NCBI GenBank assembly: GCA_037481875.1
Contig: JBBFKY010000004.1
Coordinates: 1-64,000 of the forward strand
Reading direction: 5' to 3'
Source: Desulfosoma sp.
GTDB taxonomy: Bacteria > Desulfobacterota > Syntrophobacteria > Syntrophobacterales > DSM-9756
DNA length: 64,000 nucleotides
This document shows positions 10,824 through 20,807 of this stretch, piece after piece. Every line of letters starts with the position of its first letter. Positions within the stretch are counted from its first letter, which is position 1. Below the pieces are notes generated by a model that saw only the letters and a list, made by a program, of their open reading frames with translations, ran no database searches and had not been told where the DNA came from. A program made the position numbers and the translations under genes.

Positions 10824-11465
10824 ATGAACATCATTTTGTTGGGACCGCCGGGTGCTGGAAAGGGAACACAAGCCAAGCGCATGATCGAACGGTACGGGAT
10901 TCCTCAGATTTCTACGGGGGACATGCTCAGGGCCGCCTTAAAGGCCGGAACACCGCTGGGCCTTGAGGCCAAGAAGTACATGGATCAGGGGGCTCTGGTG
11001 CCCGATGCTGTGGTGGTCGGCCTGGTTAAGGAACGCATTCAACAAGAAGATTGCAAGAAAGGTTACATGCTTGACGGGTTTCCTCGAAACGTCAGCCAAG
11101 CCGAAACCCTCGATGGCATGCTCAAAGAGTTGGGCCAAAAGATCGATCATGTGGTGTGCATCGATGTTCCAGACCAGGAACTCATTCAGCGCCTTACGGG
11201 ACGACGCACCTGTCGGGAATGCGGCGCCGGTTTTCACGTGATGTTCGATCCACCGAAAAAGGAAGGCATCTGCGACAAATGCGGCGGGCAGCTCTACCAG
11301 CGGGATGACGACAATGAAGCCACGGTCACGTCCCGGCTCAAGGTTTATGCGGATCAGACCAAGCCGCTTATCGAGTACTACGAAAAGCAAGGGAAACTGA
11401 GAAAGATTCACGGCTTGGGATCTATCGACGAAATCTTTGAGCGCATCAAGGCGGTTTTGGGTTAG
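10824..11465 (+). CDS. adk: Adenylate kinase, zinc-lid type
   Basis: 213 residues. Catalyses ATP + AMP = 2 ADP in the cytosol. P-loop [12 protein letters not shown] at residues 7-18, AMP-binding STGDMLRAA, and [11 protein letters not shown]. The lid carries CREC and CDKC, the zinc-binding four-cysteine lid found in Gram-positive and many thermophilic adenylate kinases. A GGGAGGGAGACG site precedes the ATG. Ends eight bases before map. Confidence 0.97.
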   Translation: MNIILLGPPGAGKGTQAKRMIERYGIPQISTGDMLRAALKAGTPLGLEAKKYMDQGALVPDAVVVGLVKERIQQEDCKKGYMLDGFPRNVSQAETLDGMLKELGQKIDHVVCIDVPDQELIQRLTGRRTCRECGAGFHVMFDPPKKEGICDKCGGQLYQRDDDNEATVTSRLKVYADQTKPLIEYYEKQGKLRKIHGLGSIDEIFERIKAVLG

Positions 11466-11473
11466 AGGGCGCT

Positions 11474-12226
11474 TTGATCATTTTGAAGACTCGGGAAGAG
11501 GTTGAAAAAATAAGGAAATCCTGTCTCATTGTGGCGGAAGTATTGGCACGGCTTCAGGAAGTTGTGGCTCCTGGAGTGAGTACGTGGGATCTCAATGCCA
11601 TCAGTGAGGAGGAGGCGGAAAAGCGGGGAGCCGTGCCGGCCTTTAAGGGCTATCACGGCTTCCCTTATGCGCTGTGCACTTCGATCAATGAAGAGGTGGT
11701 GCACGGCATTCCGAGCAAGAAACGAATCTTGCGCGAAGGCGACATTGTCAGCTTGGACTTCGGGGTGGTGGTGGACGGCTATTACGGAGATGCAGCCGTG
11801 ACGCTTCCGGTTGGAAAGATTTCCGAGGAAGCGGATAGACTGTGTCGGGTAACGCGAGAAGCCCTCGATCAGGCTATTGGGCAAGCCGTGGTGGGGAACC
11901 GGCTTTCCGATATCTCCCACGCCGTGCAAAGCTACGTGGAAAAATTCGGCTACTCGGTGGTTCGAGAATTTGTCGGGCATGGGATCGGTCGAAACCTTCA
12001 TGAGAGCCCGCAGATTCCGAATTTCGGGCCTCCAGGTCGCGGCGTTAAGCTGAAGCCCGGAATGGTTTTTGCCATTGAGCCCATGATCAACCAGGGGGCT
12101 CCGGACATACGCATACTGGAAGATCGTTGGACGGCCGTCACGGCGGACGGGAAACTGTCGGCACACTTTGAACACACGGTGGCTGTGACGGAAAACGGTC
12201 CGGATATCTTGTCCCTGGCCAAGTAA
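11474..12226 (+). CDS. map: Methionine aminopeptidase, type I
   Basis: 250 residues, TTG start at 11474 (MIILKTREEVEKIRKSC). Removes the initiator Met from nascent proteins. The five metal ligands of the pita-bread fold are in LDFGVVVDGYYGDAAVT (two Asp), EFVGHGIGRNLHE (His), FAIEPM (Glu) and the C-terminal HFEHTV (Glu). No N-terminal zinc extension, so type Ia. Confidence 0.96.
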   Translation: MIILKTREEVEKIRKSCLIVAEVLARLQEVVAPGVSTWDLNAISEEEAEKRGAVPAFKGYHGFPYALCTSINEEVVHGIPSKKRILREGDIVSLDFGVVVDGYYGDAAVTLPVGKISEEADRLCRVTREALDQAIGQAVVGNRLSDISHAVQSYVEKFGYSVVREFVGHGIGRNLHESPQIPNFGPPGRGVKLKPGMVFAIEPMINQGAPDIRILEDRWTAVTADGKLSAHFEHTVAVTENGPDILSLAK

Positions 12227-12310
12227 ATCTTCTTTACACAGGAAAGTCGTGCTTCTATAATGCAATGCTTTCGCTAAGAATGAATCGAGACTTGAACAGA
12301 GGAAGGCTCC

Positions 12311-12532
12311 ATGGTGAAGGAAGAAGCGATTGAGGTGGAAGGCACGGTCATCGAGCCTTTGCCCAACGCCATGTTTCGAGTCGAGTTAGAAAACGGCCAT
12401 CGTGTCCTGGCGCATATCTCGGGAAAAATGCGCATGCATTTTATTCGCATTCTTCCGGGAGACAAGGTGACGGTGGAGCTATCCCCATACGACCTGACCC
12501 GGGGGCGTATCGTTTACAGAGCCAAAAGCTGA
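12311..12532 (+). CDS. infA: Translation initiation factor IF-1
   Basis: 73 residues, an S1/OB-fold protein that blocks the A site during initiation. [20 protein letters not shown] and [19 protein letters not shown] are the conserved core. Sits between map and rpmJ, as in many non-enteric bacteria. GAGGAAGG lies a few bases before the ATG. Confidence 0.96.
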   Translation: MVKEEAIEVEGTVIEPLPNAMFRVELENGHRVLAHISGKMRMHFIRILPGDKVTVELSPYDLTRGRIVYRAKS

Positions 12533-12567
12533 CGGGTTCAGGGACGGATGGTGAAAGGGAGTGAGTC

Positions 12568-12681
12568 ATGAAGGTGCGGGCGTCGGTGAAAGTTATCTGC
12601 CGCAAATGCAAGATCATTCGTCGGCACGGCCAGGTGCGCGTCATCTGCGAGAATCCGAAGCACAAACAGCGTCAAGGCTAA
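12568..12681 (+). CDS. rpmJ: 50S ribosomal protein L36
   Basis: A 37-residue gene: [15 protein letters not shown] at the start and [13 protein letters not shown] at the end. It keeps the zinc ligands CxxC (residues 11 and 14), Cys27 and His32, so it is the zinc-binding C+ form. A GGGAGTGAG site precedes the ATG. Its TAA directly abuts the GTG-GAG-GAA leader of rpsM. Confidence 0.94.
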   Translation: MKVRASVKVICRKCKIIRRHGQVRVICENPKHKQRQG

Positions 12682-12696
12682 GTGGAGGAAACGGCA

Positions 12697-13068
12697 TTGG
12701 CACGGATTGCAGGCATTGACCTACCGAAGAACAAGCGCATGGAAATCGCCCTGACGTACATTTATGGGATCGGACGGTCGACGGCCCTCAAGATCCTGGA
12801 AGAGGCGAAGGTGGATCCCGGAACCAAGTCGGACGATCTAACGGAGGAGCAAATCACTTCCATCCGTCGTGTCATCGACACCCATTACAAGGTGGAAGGG
12901 GATCTGCGCGGCGAAGTGTCCATGAACATCAAGCGCCTTATGGACTTGGGCTGCTATCGAGGGCTTAGGCACCGCCGAGGTCTTCCTGTCAGGGGACAGC
13001 GCACCCACACCAATGCTCGAACGCGCAAGGGTCCTCGTCGATCGGTGATCGGAAAACGCAAGAAATAG
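12697..13068 (+). CDS. rpsM: 30S ribosomal protein S13
   Basis: 123 residues from TTG 12697 ([16 protein letters not shown]) with GTGGAGGAA upstream; a GTG at 12682 would read through that ribosome site. S13 contacts the P-site tRNA and the subunit bridge. [20 protein letters not shown] is the conserved C-terminal signature. Confidence 0.95.
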   Translation: MARIAGIDLPKNKRMEIALTYIYGIGRSTALKILEEAKVDPGTKSDDLTEEQITSIRRVIDTHYKVEGDLRGEVSMNIKRLMDLGCYRGLRHRRGLPVRGQRTHTNARTRKGPRRSVIGKRKK

Positions 13069-13083
13069 GAAAGTGGAGGCACA

Positions 13084-13476
13084 ATGGCACGGGGTAGAGG
13101 TGGTCCGCGAAAGAAAAAAGAGCGGAAAAACATTCAGAACGGCATTGCGCACATCCGTTCCACATTCAATAACACCATCGTGACCATCACGGACATGAGC
13201 GGGAACACCATCTCATGGGCCAGCGGCGGCAATCAGGGGTTTAAGGGATCGCGTAAAAGCACCCCCTTTGCCGCTCAGACGGCGGCTCAGGCGGCTGCGA
13301 AGGCCGCCATGGAACACGGGCTGCAAAACGTGGAGGTTTACGTCAAGGGGCCGGGCTCAGGTCGTGAGGCCGCGTTGCGGGCTTTGCAGGCCGCTGGATT
13401 GAATGTGACGGTGATTCGGGACGTGACACCCATTCCCCACAATGGATGTCGGCCGCCCAAGAGGCGCCGCGTTTAA
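13084..13476 (+). CDS. rpsK: 30S ribosomal protein S11
   Basis: 130 residues. S11 lines the platform and E-site mRNA path. Signatures: [20 protein letters not shown], and the C-terminal [27 protein letters not shown] precedes the ATG. Confidence 0.96.
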   Translation: MARGRGGPRKKKERKNIQNGIAHIRSTFNNTIVTITDMSGNTISWASGGNQGFKGSRKSTPFAAQTAAQAAAKAAMEHGLQNVEVYVKGPGSGREAALRALQAAGLNVTVIRDVTPIPHNGCRPPKRRRV

Positions 13477-13532
13477 GGAGCATCTTGAGAAAGGGCCCTT
13501 TGGGCCTTCGGGAATTCAAGGAGGAATCGGTC

Positions 13533-14159
13533 TTGGCGCGATATACAGGTCCGCAATGCCGGCTGTGTCGGCGGGAAAACATGAAATTGTACCTCAAGGG
13601 GGATCGTTGCTATTCGGACAAGTGCGCCTTTGAGCGTCGCAGTTACGCTCCTGGTCAGCATGGGCAGCGCCGCGGCAAATTGTCCGACTACGGTGTGCAG
13701 CTTCGAGAGAAACAAAAGATCAAGAGAATGTACGGCCTTCAGGAAAAGCAGTTCAAGGCCTATTTCAAGGAAGCCGACCGCCAGAAAGGCGTCACGGGCA
13801 CCAACTTCTTGATCTTGTTGGAGCGACGGCTGGACAACACAGTGTTTCGTCTAGGGTTTGCCAACTCGAGGTCTCAGGCCAGGCAGCTGGTTCGTCACAA
13901 CCACTTTCTCGTCAACGGCCACAAGGTGAATATTCCATCCTACTTGTTGCGGCCCGGCGATGTGATCACGGTACGGGAAAAAAGCCGACAGTTGGAAGTG
14001 ATCAACGAAGCTCTGGATGCGCTGCCTCGACGCGGGCTGGTCCCGTGGCTGGAACTGGACAAGGAAGCGTACCGAGGAACTTTCCGAAGCCTTCCGACAC
14101 GTGAAGAAATGCCGCTGCCGGTGCAAGAACACTTGGTGGTGGAATTCTATTCGAAGTAA
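13533..14159 (+). CDS. rpsD: 30S ribosomal protein S4
   Basis: 208 residues from TTG 13533, with AAGGAGGAA upstream. S4 starts small-subunit assembly and in E. coli represses the alpha operon. The N-terminus has CRLC and, further on, CYSDKC, a zinc-binding C+ S4. The S4 RNA-binding domain ([20 protein letters not shown]) follows. Upstream open frame (from 13446) overlaps rpsK and is not S4-like. Confidence 0.95.
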   Translation: MARYTGPQCRLCRRENMKLYLKGDRCYSDKCAFERRSYAPGQHGQRRGKLSDYGVQLREKQKIKRMYGLQEKQFKAYFKEADRQKGVTGTNFLILLERRLDNTVFRLGFANSRSQARQLVRHNHFLVNGHKVNIPSYLLRPGDVITVREKSRQLEVINEALDALPRRGLVPWLELDKEAYRGTFRSLPTREEMPLPVQEHLVVEFYSK

Positions 14160-14284
14160 TGCGGAGAAACATTTTGAATGTAGGGCAGAGGGTCTGCCGA
14201 TGGGGCAGGGTCCTCTGTCCGTTTTCTGAGGCCGTGTCTTGAAGCCCCGAAGACTCATGGGCGGCCGAAGGTATGAGGGCGGGT

Positions 14285-15295
14285 ATGGAGAAGAACTGGC
14301 GCGAATTGATTCGACCAAAACCCCTGGCGGTGGAACACGGGGAAGACCCGAAGCGATACGCGAAAATCACGTGCGAACCGCTGGAGCGAGGTTTCGGGAC
14401 GACTCTTGGAAATGCGCTGCGGCGGGTGCTGCTGTCGTCCTTGAGAGGGGCCGCCATCACGTCCGTGAAAATCGACGGAGTTTTGCACGAGTTTTCGTCG
14501 GCACCAGGCGTGGTGGAAGATGTCACCGACATTGTCTTGAATCTCAAGGAAGTGCGCCTGCGTTTCAATGGGGATGCTCCCAAGGTGCTGGTTTTGGAAA
14601 AGGTCGGAGAAGGTCCCGTGACGGCGGGCGATATTCGCCCTGACTCGTCCGTGACCATTCTCAATCCGGACCAGCGCATCTGCACCCTGGCTCGCGACGG
14701 CAAGGTGCGCATGGAACTCACGGTGGAAGAAGGCAAGGGGTACGTCCCGGCCGAATGGAATTCCGAGAAGGTGGAAACCATTGGGACCATTCCTATTGAC
14801 GCCATTTTTACACCGGTGCGTAAGGTCAGCTACAACGTGACTCAAGCGCGTGTGGGACAACGCACCGATTACGACAAGCTGACCATGGAAATCTGGACGG
14901 ACGGCAGTGTGACCCCCGAGGATGCCTTGGCTTTGGCTGCCAAAATCTTAAAGGACCAGCTGAGCGTCTTCGTGAACTTTGAAGATTACGAGGCTCCGGT
15001 GGCTGCTGAGGAACAGGCTCAAGAGCCTACCTTCAATGAGAACCTCTTTCGCAGTGTGGATGAATTGGAACTTTCGGTGCGCAGCGCCAACTGTTTGAAA
15101 AACGCCGATATACGTTATATCGGCGAACTGGTTCAAAAGACGGAAGCTGAAATGCTCAGGACCAAGAATTTCGGCCGCAAATCTCTGAATGAAATCAAGG
15201 AGATTCTCGCGGAAATGGGTCTGTCCTTGGGCATGAAGTTGGAGAACTTTCCGAGCCGGGAAGAGATCGAACAGAGAAGAAAGGAAGAGGAATAG
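14285..15295 (+). CDS. rpoA: RNA polymerase alpha subunit
   Basis: 336 residues from ATG 14285 ([14 protein letters not shown]); an ATG four codons earlier (14273) is possible. The N-terminal domain (residues 1-230) has [20 protein letters not shown] for dimerisation and beta/beta' binding. The C-terminal domain (about 255-325, [20 protein letters not shown] and [18 protein letters not shown]) binds UP elements and activators. Preceded by a 125-base spacer after rpsD with no other gene. Confidence 0.96.
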   Translation: MEKNWRELIRPKPLAVEHGEDPKRYAKITCEPLERGFGTTLGNALRRVLLSSLRGAAITSVKIDGVLHEFSSAPGVVEDVTDIVLNLKEVRLRFNGDAPKVLVLEKVGEGPVTAGDIRPDSSVTILNPDQRICTLARDGKVRMELTVEEGKGYVPAEWNSEKVETIGTIPIDAIFTPVRKVSYNVTQARVGQRTDYDKLTMEIWTDGSVTPEDALALAAKILKDQLSVFVNFEDYEAPVAAEEQAQEPTFNENLFRSVDELELSVRSANCLKNADIRYIGELVQKTEAEMLRTKNFGRKSLNEIKEILAEMGLSLGMKLENFPSREEIEQRRKEEE

Positions 15296-15297
15296 CC

Positions 15298-15714
15298 ATG
15301 CGCCACAGGAAATCAGGTCGGAAGCTCAACCGAACTTCCAGCCACCGGTCGGCCATGTTTCGCAATATGGTGACGTCTCTGCTGGAACATGAACGCATTG
15401 TGACGACCATTCCCAAGGCCAAGGAAATTCGCCGTTGGGCGGATGCCATGATCACGCTGGGTAAGCGGGGCGATCTGCATGCCAGACGTCAGGCTTTGGC
15501 CGTCATTCGTAGCAAGGGCGTGGTGCATAAGCTGTTTGCCGAATTGGGACCGCGTTACCAGGCGCGCCAAGGCGGGTACACTCGCATTGTCAAAATGGGT
15601 TTTCGCAAAGGCGATGGGGCCCCCATGTGCCTCATTGAGCTGACGGGAGCGGAAATCAAGCCGCAGCCCAAAAAGAAGGCTCGAGCGCAAGAGCAGAGCG
15701 CGGCTGAGGGTTAA
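15298..15714 (+). CDS. rplQ: 50S ribosomal protein L17
   Basis: 138 residues, last gene of the superoperon. [20 protein letters not shown] and the [20 protein letters not shown] region are conserved. Starts two bases after rpoA. The lysine/alanine-rich tail ([18 protein letters not shown]) is longer than in E. coli. A terminator follows at 15,861. Confidence 0.96.
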   Translation: MRHRKSGRKLNRTSSHRSAMFRNMVTSLLEHERIVTTIPKAKEIRRWADAMITLGKRGDLHARRQALAVIRSKGVVHKLFAELGPRYQARQGGYTRIVKMGFRKGDGAPMCLIELTGAEIKPQPKKKARAQEQSAAEG

Positions 15715-15860
15715 AAACTTTTTCCTTGCCAACGGCGTTTTCAAAGGGACGTGCTGAAGCGCGTTCTATCAGCGTTGTCGGACGGTGCTACCAACGTGCA
15801 CGACAATGTTTTCCATCCTGCCGTCGCTTGGAAGACTTTCGGCGATGGGACGCTAAAGAG

Positions 15861-15896
15861 ACAGCCCGGCGCCCAAGGCGACGGGCTGTTTTTTTA
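15861..15896. terminator. Bidirectional rho-independent terminator
   Basis: ACAGCCCG (15861-15868) pairs with CGGGCTGT (15882-15889), with a further GGCGCC/GGCG region in the loop, followed by a run of T. It ends the rplQ transcript. The opposite-strand gene at 15,894-16,103 has its TAA inside the T run, so the same hairpin probably serves both directions. Confidence 0.8.
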
Positions 15897-16103
15897 TGAT
15901 GGGCGCGGTTGATGCTGGTAAAAGAAGCAATAGGCGCAGGTGAAGCCTGTCCAGAGGGCTTTAGCGGCCTTGTCCAAGCAGACGTCGTAGTGAGGGCAAT
16001 CAAAGTAGCGAACCCCTCGCCCTTCTCGGCAGACTACCGGATGAGGTATCCCCTGCGCGGCAAGGGTATCTTTGGATTGATGAATACCTTTGGTTCGCGG
16101 CAT
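15894..16103 (-). CDS. Small cysteine-rich protein, unknown function
   Basis: 69 residues with a perfect AGGAGG seven bases before the ATG, which is why I accept it. The C-terminal half has DCPHYDVCLDKAAKALW and FTCAYCFF: Cys-x5-Cys then, after 14 residues, Cys-x2-Cys, with a His between the first pair. That arrangement suggests a small metal- or Fe-S-binding protein; I recall similar hypothetical proteins in sulfate reducers but cannot name the family. Convergent to rplQ, divergent from the EF-G gene. Confidence 0.7.
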   Translation of the reverse strand: MPRTKGIHQSKDTLAAQGIPHPVVCREGRGVRYFDCPHYDVCLDKAAKALWTGFTCAYCFFYQHQPRPS

Positions 16104-16213
16104 ACAAGACCTCCTGTGCCTATCAGAATCAAATGCATCATATGACTAATCACGAGCGGGCGGAAAGCAAGAGGGGACTACCTTTCCGTGGGCTGCCGCA
16201 ATGAGGTGATGCG

Positions 16214-18256
16214 ATGAAGGCGGTGTCACAGCGTCTGAAGAAGATTCGAAACATTGGCATCATAGCTCATATAGACGCCGGAAAGACCACGGTGAGTGAG
16301 CGGATTCTTTACTACACCGGGCGATCTCACAAGATCGGAGAAGTCCACGAAGGCACCGCCGTCATGGATTGGATGGAGCAGGAGCAGGAACGGGGTATCA
16401 CCATCACATCGGCTGTGACCACCTGTGAGTGGAGTGGGCACCAAATACAATTGATCGATACGCCAGGTCACGTGGACTTCACCATTGAAGTGGAAAGATC
16501 TCTGCGTGTTCTGGATGGAGCGGTGGCTGTTTTCTGCGCCGTGGGCGGCGTGGAGCCTCAGTCGGAGACGGTTTGGAGGCAGGCGGACAAATACAGAGTT
16601 CCCAAGATCGCCTTTGTGAACAAGATGGACCGTATCGGGGCCGACTTCCATCAGGTTCTTGACCAGATGCGGGAAAAGCTTCATGCCAATCCCATTCCCA
16701 TTCAGATTCCCGTGGGCCGAGAATCGGATTTTCGCGGTGTGGTGGATCTCATTCACATGCGCCAGATTGTCTGGAAAGACGAAACCCTAGGGGCGGAATA
16801 CACCTACGTGCCTCTGGACACGGCATTGATGAAAGAGGCGGCGGAAGCACGGGACGAGCTTCTGGCGAAGGTGGCCGAAGGGGATGAGGCCCTGATGGAG
16901 AAATACCTGGAGGGGCAGGAGATCGAACCGGAGGAAATTCAGAGTGTCTTAAGACGGCTGACCCTGAATTTGGATGCGGTGCCTGTCTTGTGCGGGGCGG
17001 CTTTGCGCAACAAAGGCATTCAGCCGCTTTTGGATGCTGTGGTTCATTATCTTCCGTGTCCTTTGGATGTGCCGCCCGTTCAGGGAATCAATCCCATCAC
17101 ACAGGAAACCGTGCAACGTTTAGCCGACGATAATGAACCTCTGGCAGCCTTGGTTTTCAAAATATTCATGGACCAAGGACGCAAGCTCACCTACACACGC
17201 ATCTATTCCGGAAAACTGCGCGCCGGCGACACTGTGTATAACGCCAGACAAAAAAGTCGGGAAAAATTGTCTCGCATCTTTCGAATGCATGCCAACAAAA
17301 GGGAACGGCTGGAAGAAGCGGCTGCCGGAAGCATTGTGGCTTTGATGGGACTGAAGTCGGCGGGGACCGGGGATACTCTATGCGATGAAAAACACCCCAT
17401 TTTGCTGGAGCCTATCGATATCTACGAGCCGGTTATGGCCGTGGCCGTGGAACCCAAGACACGAGCGGATCAGGAAAAGCTTCCCGATGCCTTGGCCAAA
17501 CTGGCTGATGAGGATCCTACCTTTCGTTATAAAGAAGATCCGGACACAGGCCAGTTGGTCATTCGAGGCATGGGGGAGCTGCACTTGGAAATCCTCATCA
17601 GTCGGTTGCAGCGGGACTACGCGGTGGATGTCAATGCCGGAAAACCTCAGGTGGTGTATCGTGAAACCATTCAAAAGCCGGCCTTGGGTCGAGGAGTGTT
17701 TGAAAGGGAAATCGGAGGGACCAAACACTTTGCCGTCGTGGAACTGAATGTGGAACCCAGGGAGCGAGGTAAAGGGAACCGTGTGGAGCATCGAGTCCGG
17801 GATGCTTCCATTCCCGAAATATGGTGGCCGGCCGTGGAAGCCGGGATCATGGACGCTTTGACCAGCGGGGAAATCATGGGATACCCTGTGGTGGATGTAG
17901 GGGTCACGGTCATCGGGGGTGAACATCGAGAGGGAATGTCTACGGAATTAGCTTACCGCGTGGCCGCCGGCATGGCCTTTCGAGATGCCTTTACGAAAGG
18001 GGAACCGCTTTTGCTTGAACCATACATGCGCGTGGAAGTGCTCACTCCCGACGAGTTCCTCGGGGATGTGATCGGAGACCTCAATCTGCGCAAGGCTCGC
18101 ATTGAAGGCATTACGGCCAAGAAAGGGATTCAGGTGGTGGAAGCCACGGTGGCTTTGTCCAGAATGTTCGGGTATTCTACGGCCTTGCGATCAGCCAGTC
18201 AGGGGCGCGCCACTTTTACCATGCAGTTTGAACGGTATGATGCGCTAAGTTCTTAA
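16214..18256 (+). CDS. fusA: Elongation factor G (probably a second copy)
   Basis: 680 residues. Translational GTPase that drives tRNA-mRNA translocation or, for some paralogues, ribosome recycling. GTPase motifs: AHIDAGKTT (G1), IDTPGHVDF (G3), NKMD (G4), plus the switch-1 region [11 protein letters not shown]. Domains II-V follow, with the domain IV region at about residues 480-590. It stands alone between the small Cys-rich gene and rpsU, while tuf at position 1 implies the str operon (with its own fusA) just upstream of the window, so I suspect a paralogue (inference). GAGGTGATG is the ribosome site. Confidence 0.92.
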   Translation: MKAVSQRLKKIRNIGIIAHIDAGKTTVSERILYYTGRSHKIGEVHEGTAVMDWMEQEQERGITITSAVTTCEWSGHQIQLIDTPGHVDFTIEVERSLRVLDGAVAVFCAVGGVEPQSETVWRQADKYRVPKIAFVNKMDRIGADFHQVLDQMREKLHANPIPIQIPVGRESDFRGVVDLIHMRQIVWKDETLGAEYTYVPLDTALMKEAAEARDELLAKVAEGDEALMEKYLEGQEIEPEEIQSVLRRLTLNLDAVPVLCGAALRNKGIQPLLDAVVHYLPCPLDVPPVQGINPITQETVQRLADDNEPLAALVFKIFMDQGRKLTYTRIYSGKLRAGDTVYNARQKSREKLSRIFRMHANKRERLEEAAAGSIVALMGLKSAGTGDTLCDEKHPILLEPIDIYEPVMAVAVEPKTRADQEKLPDALAKLADEDPTFRYKEDPDTGQLVIRGMGELHLEILISRLQRDYAVDVNAGKPQVVYRETIQKPALGRGVFEREIGGTKHFAVVELNVEPRERGKGNRVEHRVRDASIPEIWWPAVEAGIMDALTSGEIMGYPVVDVGVTVIGGEHREGMSTELAYRVAAGMAFRDAFTKGEPLLLEPYMRVEVLTPDEFLGDVIGDLNLRKARIEGITAKKGIQVVEATVALSRMFGYSTALRSASQGRATFTMQFERYDALSS

Positions 18257-18375
18257 AAAACCGTTGCCTTTAGGGATATCCCGTGATAAAAACGGCTGTT
18301 CATAAGCAAGACGGCAGGCTCACGACATGATCCACCCCCACGACGTGCCGGACGTTGTCGGGGATGATTCCAACG

Positions 18376-18399
18376 AAAACCCCGCGAGGGTTTTTTTGT
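18376..18399 (+). terminator. Weak hairpin with T run between fusA and rpsU
   Basis: AAAACCC, loop CGCGA, GGGTTTT followed by TTT. Placed 120 bases after the EF-G stop and about 25 bases before rpsU. It may terminate the fusA transcript or attenuate rpsU. Confidence 0.45.
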
Positions 18400-18423
18400 T
18401 GCTGAAAGGCAGGTGAAATCTGA

Positions 18424-18615
18424 ATGACCGAACCGGAGGCCAGGGAGAGTTTTGAAAAAAAGATCCGCAAGCTGCGCAAGGACTTTCAAAAGAACGTGCA
18501 GCCCGTCTTGCGGCGACACAATTATTATCTCTCCAAAGGCGAACGCCGCCGTATCAAGCGGAAGAAAGCCATTAAAAGAATTCAGCGCCGAATGCGTCGT
18601 CTTCAGGGCATGTAA
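18424..18615 (+). CDS. rpsU: 30S ribosomal protein S21, divergent
   Basis: 63 residues. S21 sits near the anti-Shine-Dalgarno end of 16S rRNA. The pattern FEKKIRKLRKDFQKNV followed by LRRHNYYLSKGERRRIKRKK resembles S21 (basic amphipathic helices, then an RRxxY and a KRKKA tail), but it lacks the usual short beta-like N-terminus. A ribosome site is poor (GGCAGGTGAA about 10 bases upstream). Confidence 0.75.
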   Translation: MTEPEARESFEKKIRKLRKDFQKNVQPVLRRHNYYLSKGERRRIKRKKAIKRIQRRMRRLQGM

Positions 18616-18690
18616 GCCCGGAAGCTTCCTTTTGGAGCTAAGACCGTCAAACGGGCCCTGTGGGCCCCGGTCGATGAGCCTGCAGTTTGC

Positions 18691-18729
18691 CATAAAAAAA
18701 CCCCGGAATCGATCCGGGGTTTTTTTATG
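18691..18729. terminator. Bidirectional terminator between rpsU and acyl-CoA dehydrogenase gene
   Basis: A perfect inverted repeat: CATAAAAAAACCCCGGA (18691-18707) and TCCGGGGTTTTTTTATG (18713-18729) around a five-base loop. G/C stem flanked by A and T runs, so it works on both strands, ending rpsU (+) and the beta-oxidation operon (-). Confidence 0.88.
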
Positions 18730-18820
18730 GCTGGACGGCTCCCTTGGCGTTGTGTCCCCGCAGCAGGTCTCAAGCCTGCAGCGGGGGGAGGCGAAAGGGC
18801 TCTCTTGCCTAGGGACACCT

Positions 18821-19969
18821 CTAGATTTTTCCGATGATGTTTCGCGAAATGACCAACCGCATGATTTCATTGGTCCCTTCGTAGATCTGGGTGATCTTGG
18901 CGTCACGCAGATGCCGTTCCATGGGGTATTCTTTGCAGTAGCCATACCCACCAAGGATCTGAACTCCTTCAATGGCGGCCCACATGGCCGTATCCGAGGC
19001 ATACATTTTGGCCATAGCGGCTTCCTTTTCATAGCCCCGTTTGTTTTGTTCCAGCCATGCGGCTCTTAGAGTCAACAGTTCAGCGGCATCCAACTGTGTG
19101 GCCATGTCGGCCAATTTCCACTGTATGGCTTGGAAGGAGGCGATGGGTCTTCCGAATTGTTCTCGAGTCTTACTGTAAGCGATGGCCTCTTCCAAAACAG
19201 CTCGACCGATTCCGATCGCCTGGGACGCAATGCCGATACGACCGCCGTCCAGGGTGGTGAGCATTTGCTTGAAGCCTTCGCCTTCTTTGCCCAGAAGGTT
19301 TTCCTTGGGAATACGGGCGTCCTCAAAGATCAACTCCGCCGTGCCGGAAGCGTTGATCCCCAGTTTTTCTTCCACACGGCCTACACGAAATCCTGGAGTG
19401 TTATGGAGATCCACCAAAAAGGAACTGATCCCTTTATAGCCTTTCTCTTTGTCGGTGACCGCGGCCAGAACGCAATAGCGTGCCACGTTTCCATTGGTGA
19501 TAAATTTCTTTTCGCCGTTAATGACCCATTCATTCCCATCCAAAACAGCGGTTGTGCGCATGCGTGCCGGATCCGAACCCGCGCCGGCCTCGGTGAGTCC
19601 GTAGCAGCCCAAGTATTGACCGCTGGCTACGGGTGTTAAAAACTGCTGCTTTTGTTCTTCTGTCCCGTACGTGTAGACGGGAAAATTGTACAAACTGTTG
19701 CAGACACTCATGATGACACCGCAAGACGCACAGGCCTTGGAGATTTCGATCATGGCCAGCACATAGCAGATATAGTCCATGCCGGCCCCCCCGTATTCGG
19801 GAGGAATGGTAATGCCCATGAGGCCTAATTCGCCCATTTTCTTGACGATTTCTTCGGGATGACGGTGGGTGCGGTCCAATTCGGCGGCCACCGGAGCGAT
19901 TTCTCGTTCGGCGAACTTACGCGCCATGTCTTGAATCATCTTTTGTTCTTCGGTGAGCTCGAAATGCAT
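18821..19969 (-). CDS. Acyl-CoA dehydrogenase (short-chain type)
   Basis: 382 residues, the family norm. FAD enzyme that oxidises an acyl-CoA to the trans-2-enoyl-CoA and passes electrons to electron-transfer flavoprotein. Visible: N-terminal helical domain, YGLTEAGAGSDPARMRT for FAD/substrate, GEKKFITNG, and the catalytic base Glu364 in YEGTNEI, at the short/medium-chain position. Last gene of a three-gene minus-strand operon after the hydratase (22 bases) and thiolase. With those partners it is probably a butyryl-CoA dehydrogenase type enzyme (inference). Confidence 0.93.
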   Translation of the reverse strand: MHFELTEEQKMIQDMARKFAEREIAPVAAELDRTHRHPEEIVKKMGELGLMGITIPPEYGGAGMDYICYVLAMIEISKACASCGVIMSVCNSLYNFPVYTYGTEEQKQQFLTPVASGQYLGCYGLTEAGAGSDPARMRTTAVLDGNEWVINGEKKFITNGNVARYCVLAAVTDKEKGYKGISSFLVDLHNTPGFRVGRVEEKLGINASGTAELIFEDARIPKENLLGKEGEGFKQMLTTLDGGRIGIASQAIGIGRAVLEEAIAYSKTREQFGRPIASFQAIQWKLADMATQLDAAELLTLRAAWLEQNKRGYEKEAAMAKMYASDTAMWAAIEGVQILGGYGYCKEYPMERHLRDAKITQIYEGTNEIMRLVISRNIIGKI

Positions 19970-19991
19970 CGTTTTGTTCCTCCCGGTCTTT

Positions 19992-20783
19992 TTAAGCAGT
20001 AAAGGAACCCTTGAAGTTGGGTTTTCTCTTTTCCAGGAAGGCTAGAGCGCCCTCTTTGGCGTCTTCGCTGGCAAAGCACAGACCAAAGGCTTCCACTTCC
20101 AAGGTGCATCCAGCCTTCAGATCCGCATCGATGCCTCGGTCGATGACGCATTTAACGGCCCTCAAGGCTAAAGCGCTCTTGGACGCCAGAATTTTAGCGG
20201 TTTTCATGGTCTCTTCCAAAAGGCTTTCGGGAGGAAACACCTTGGCCACGAGACCCCATTGTAAAGCGGTGGCCGCGTCGATCATTTCTCCCGTCATACA
20301 CAGTTCCTTGGCTTTGGCTCGTCCCACAAGCCGCGCCAGGCGTTGGGTGCCTCCAAATCCAGGAATAATGCCCAAGTTGATTTCCGGCTGGCCGAACTTG
20401 GCTTTTTCCGAAGCGTAGATAAAGTCACAACTCATGGCCAGTTCCAAACCGCCGCCCAAAGCGAAACCGTTCACGCACGCGATCACGGGTTTAGGAAGAT
20501 CTTCCAAGGAAAAAAACACTTCCTGACCTTTTTGAGCGAAAAGGCGCGCCTGAAGCGCATTCATTTTGGGGAATTCACTGATGTCGGCTCCCGCCACAAA
20601 GGCCTTTTCTCCGGCTCCCGTCAGGACCAAAACCCGCAGGGCGTCATCATCACGGACTTGTTCAATGGCGCGTTTGAGTTCCTCTAGGGTTTCGGGGTTG
20701 AGGGCGTTGAGGCTTTTGAGGCGGTTGATGGTGACAAGGGCTACCTGATCCTGCACGTCGAAAAGAATGTTCTGAAATGCCAT
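19992..20783 (-). CDS. Enoyl-CoA hydratase / crotonase
   Basis: 263 residues of the crotonase family. Hydrates trans-2-enoyl-CoA to 3-hydroxyacyl-CoA. The oxyanion-hole segment AGADISEF and FALGGGLELAMSCD, and the two catalytic glutamates (in GGGLELA and in GQPEINLGIIPGFGG) are all present, so a true hydratase rather than an isomerase is likely. Ribosome site GGAGAGGT before the ATG. Between the thiolase and acyl-CoA dehydrogenase genes. Confidence 0.93.
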   Translation of the reverse strand: MAFQNILFDVQDQVALVTINRLKSLNALNPETLEELKRAIEQVRDDDALRVLVLTGAGEKAFVAGADISEFPKMNALQARLFAQKGQEVFFSLEDLPKPVIACVNGFALGGGLELAMSCDFIYASEKAKFGQPEINLGIIPGFGGTQRLARLVGRAKAKELCMTGEMIDAATALQWGLVAKVFPPESLLEETMKTAKILASKSALALRAVKCVIDRGIDADLKAGCTLEVEAFGLCFASEDAKEGALAFLEKRKPNFKGSFTA

Positions 20784-20807
20784 GGCGGGACCTCTCCTTT
20801 ACAGCGG

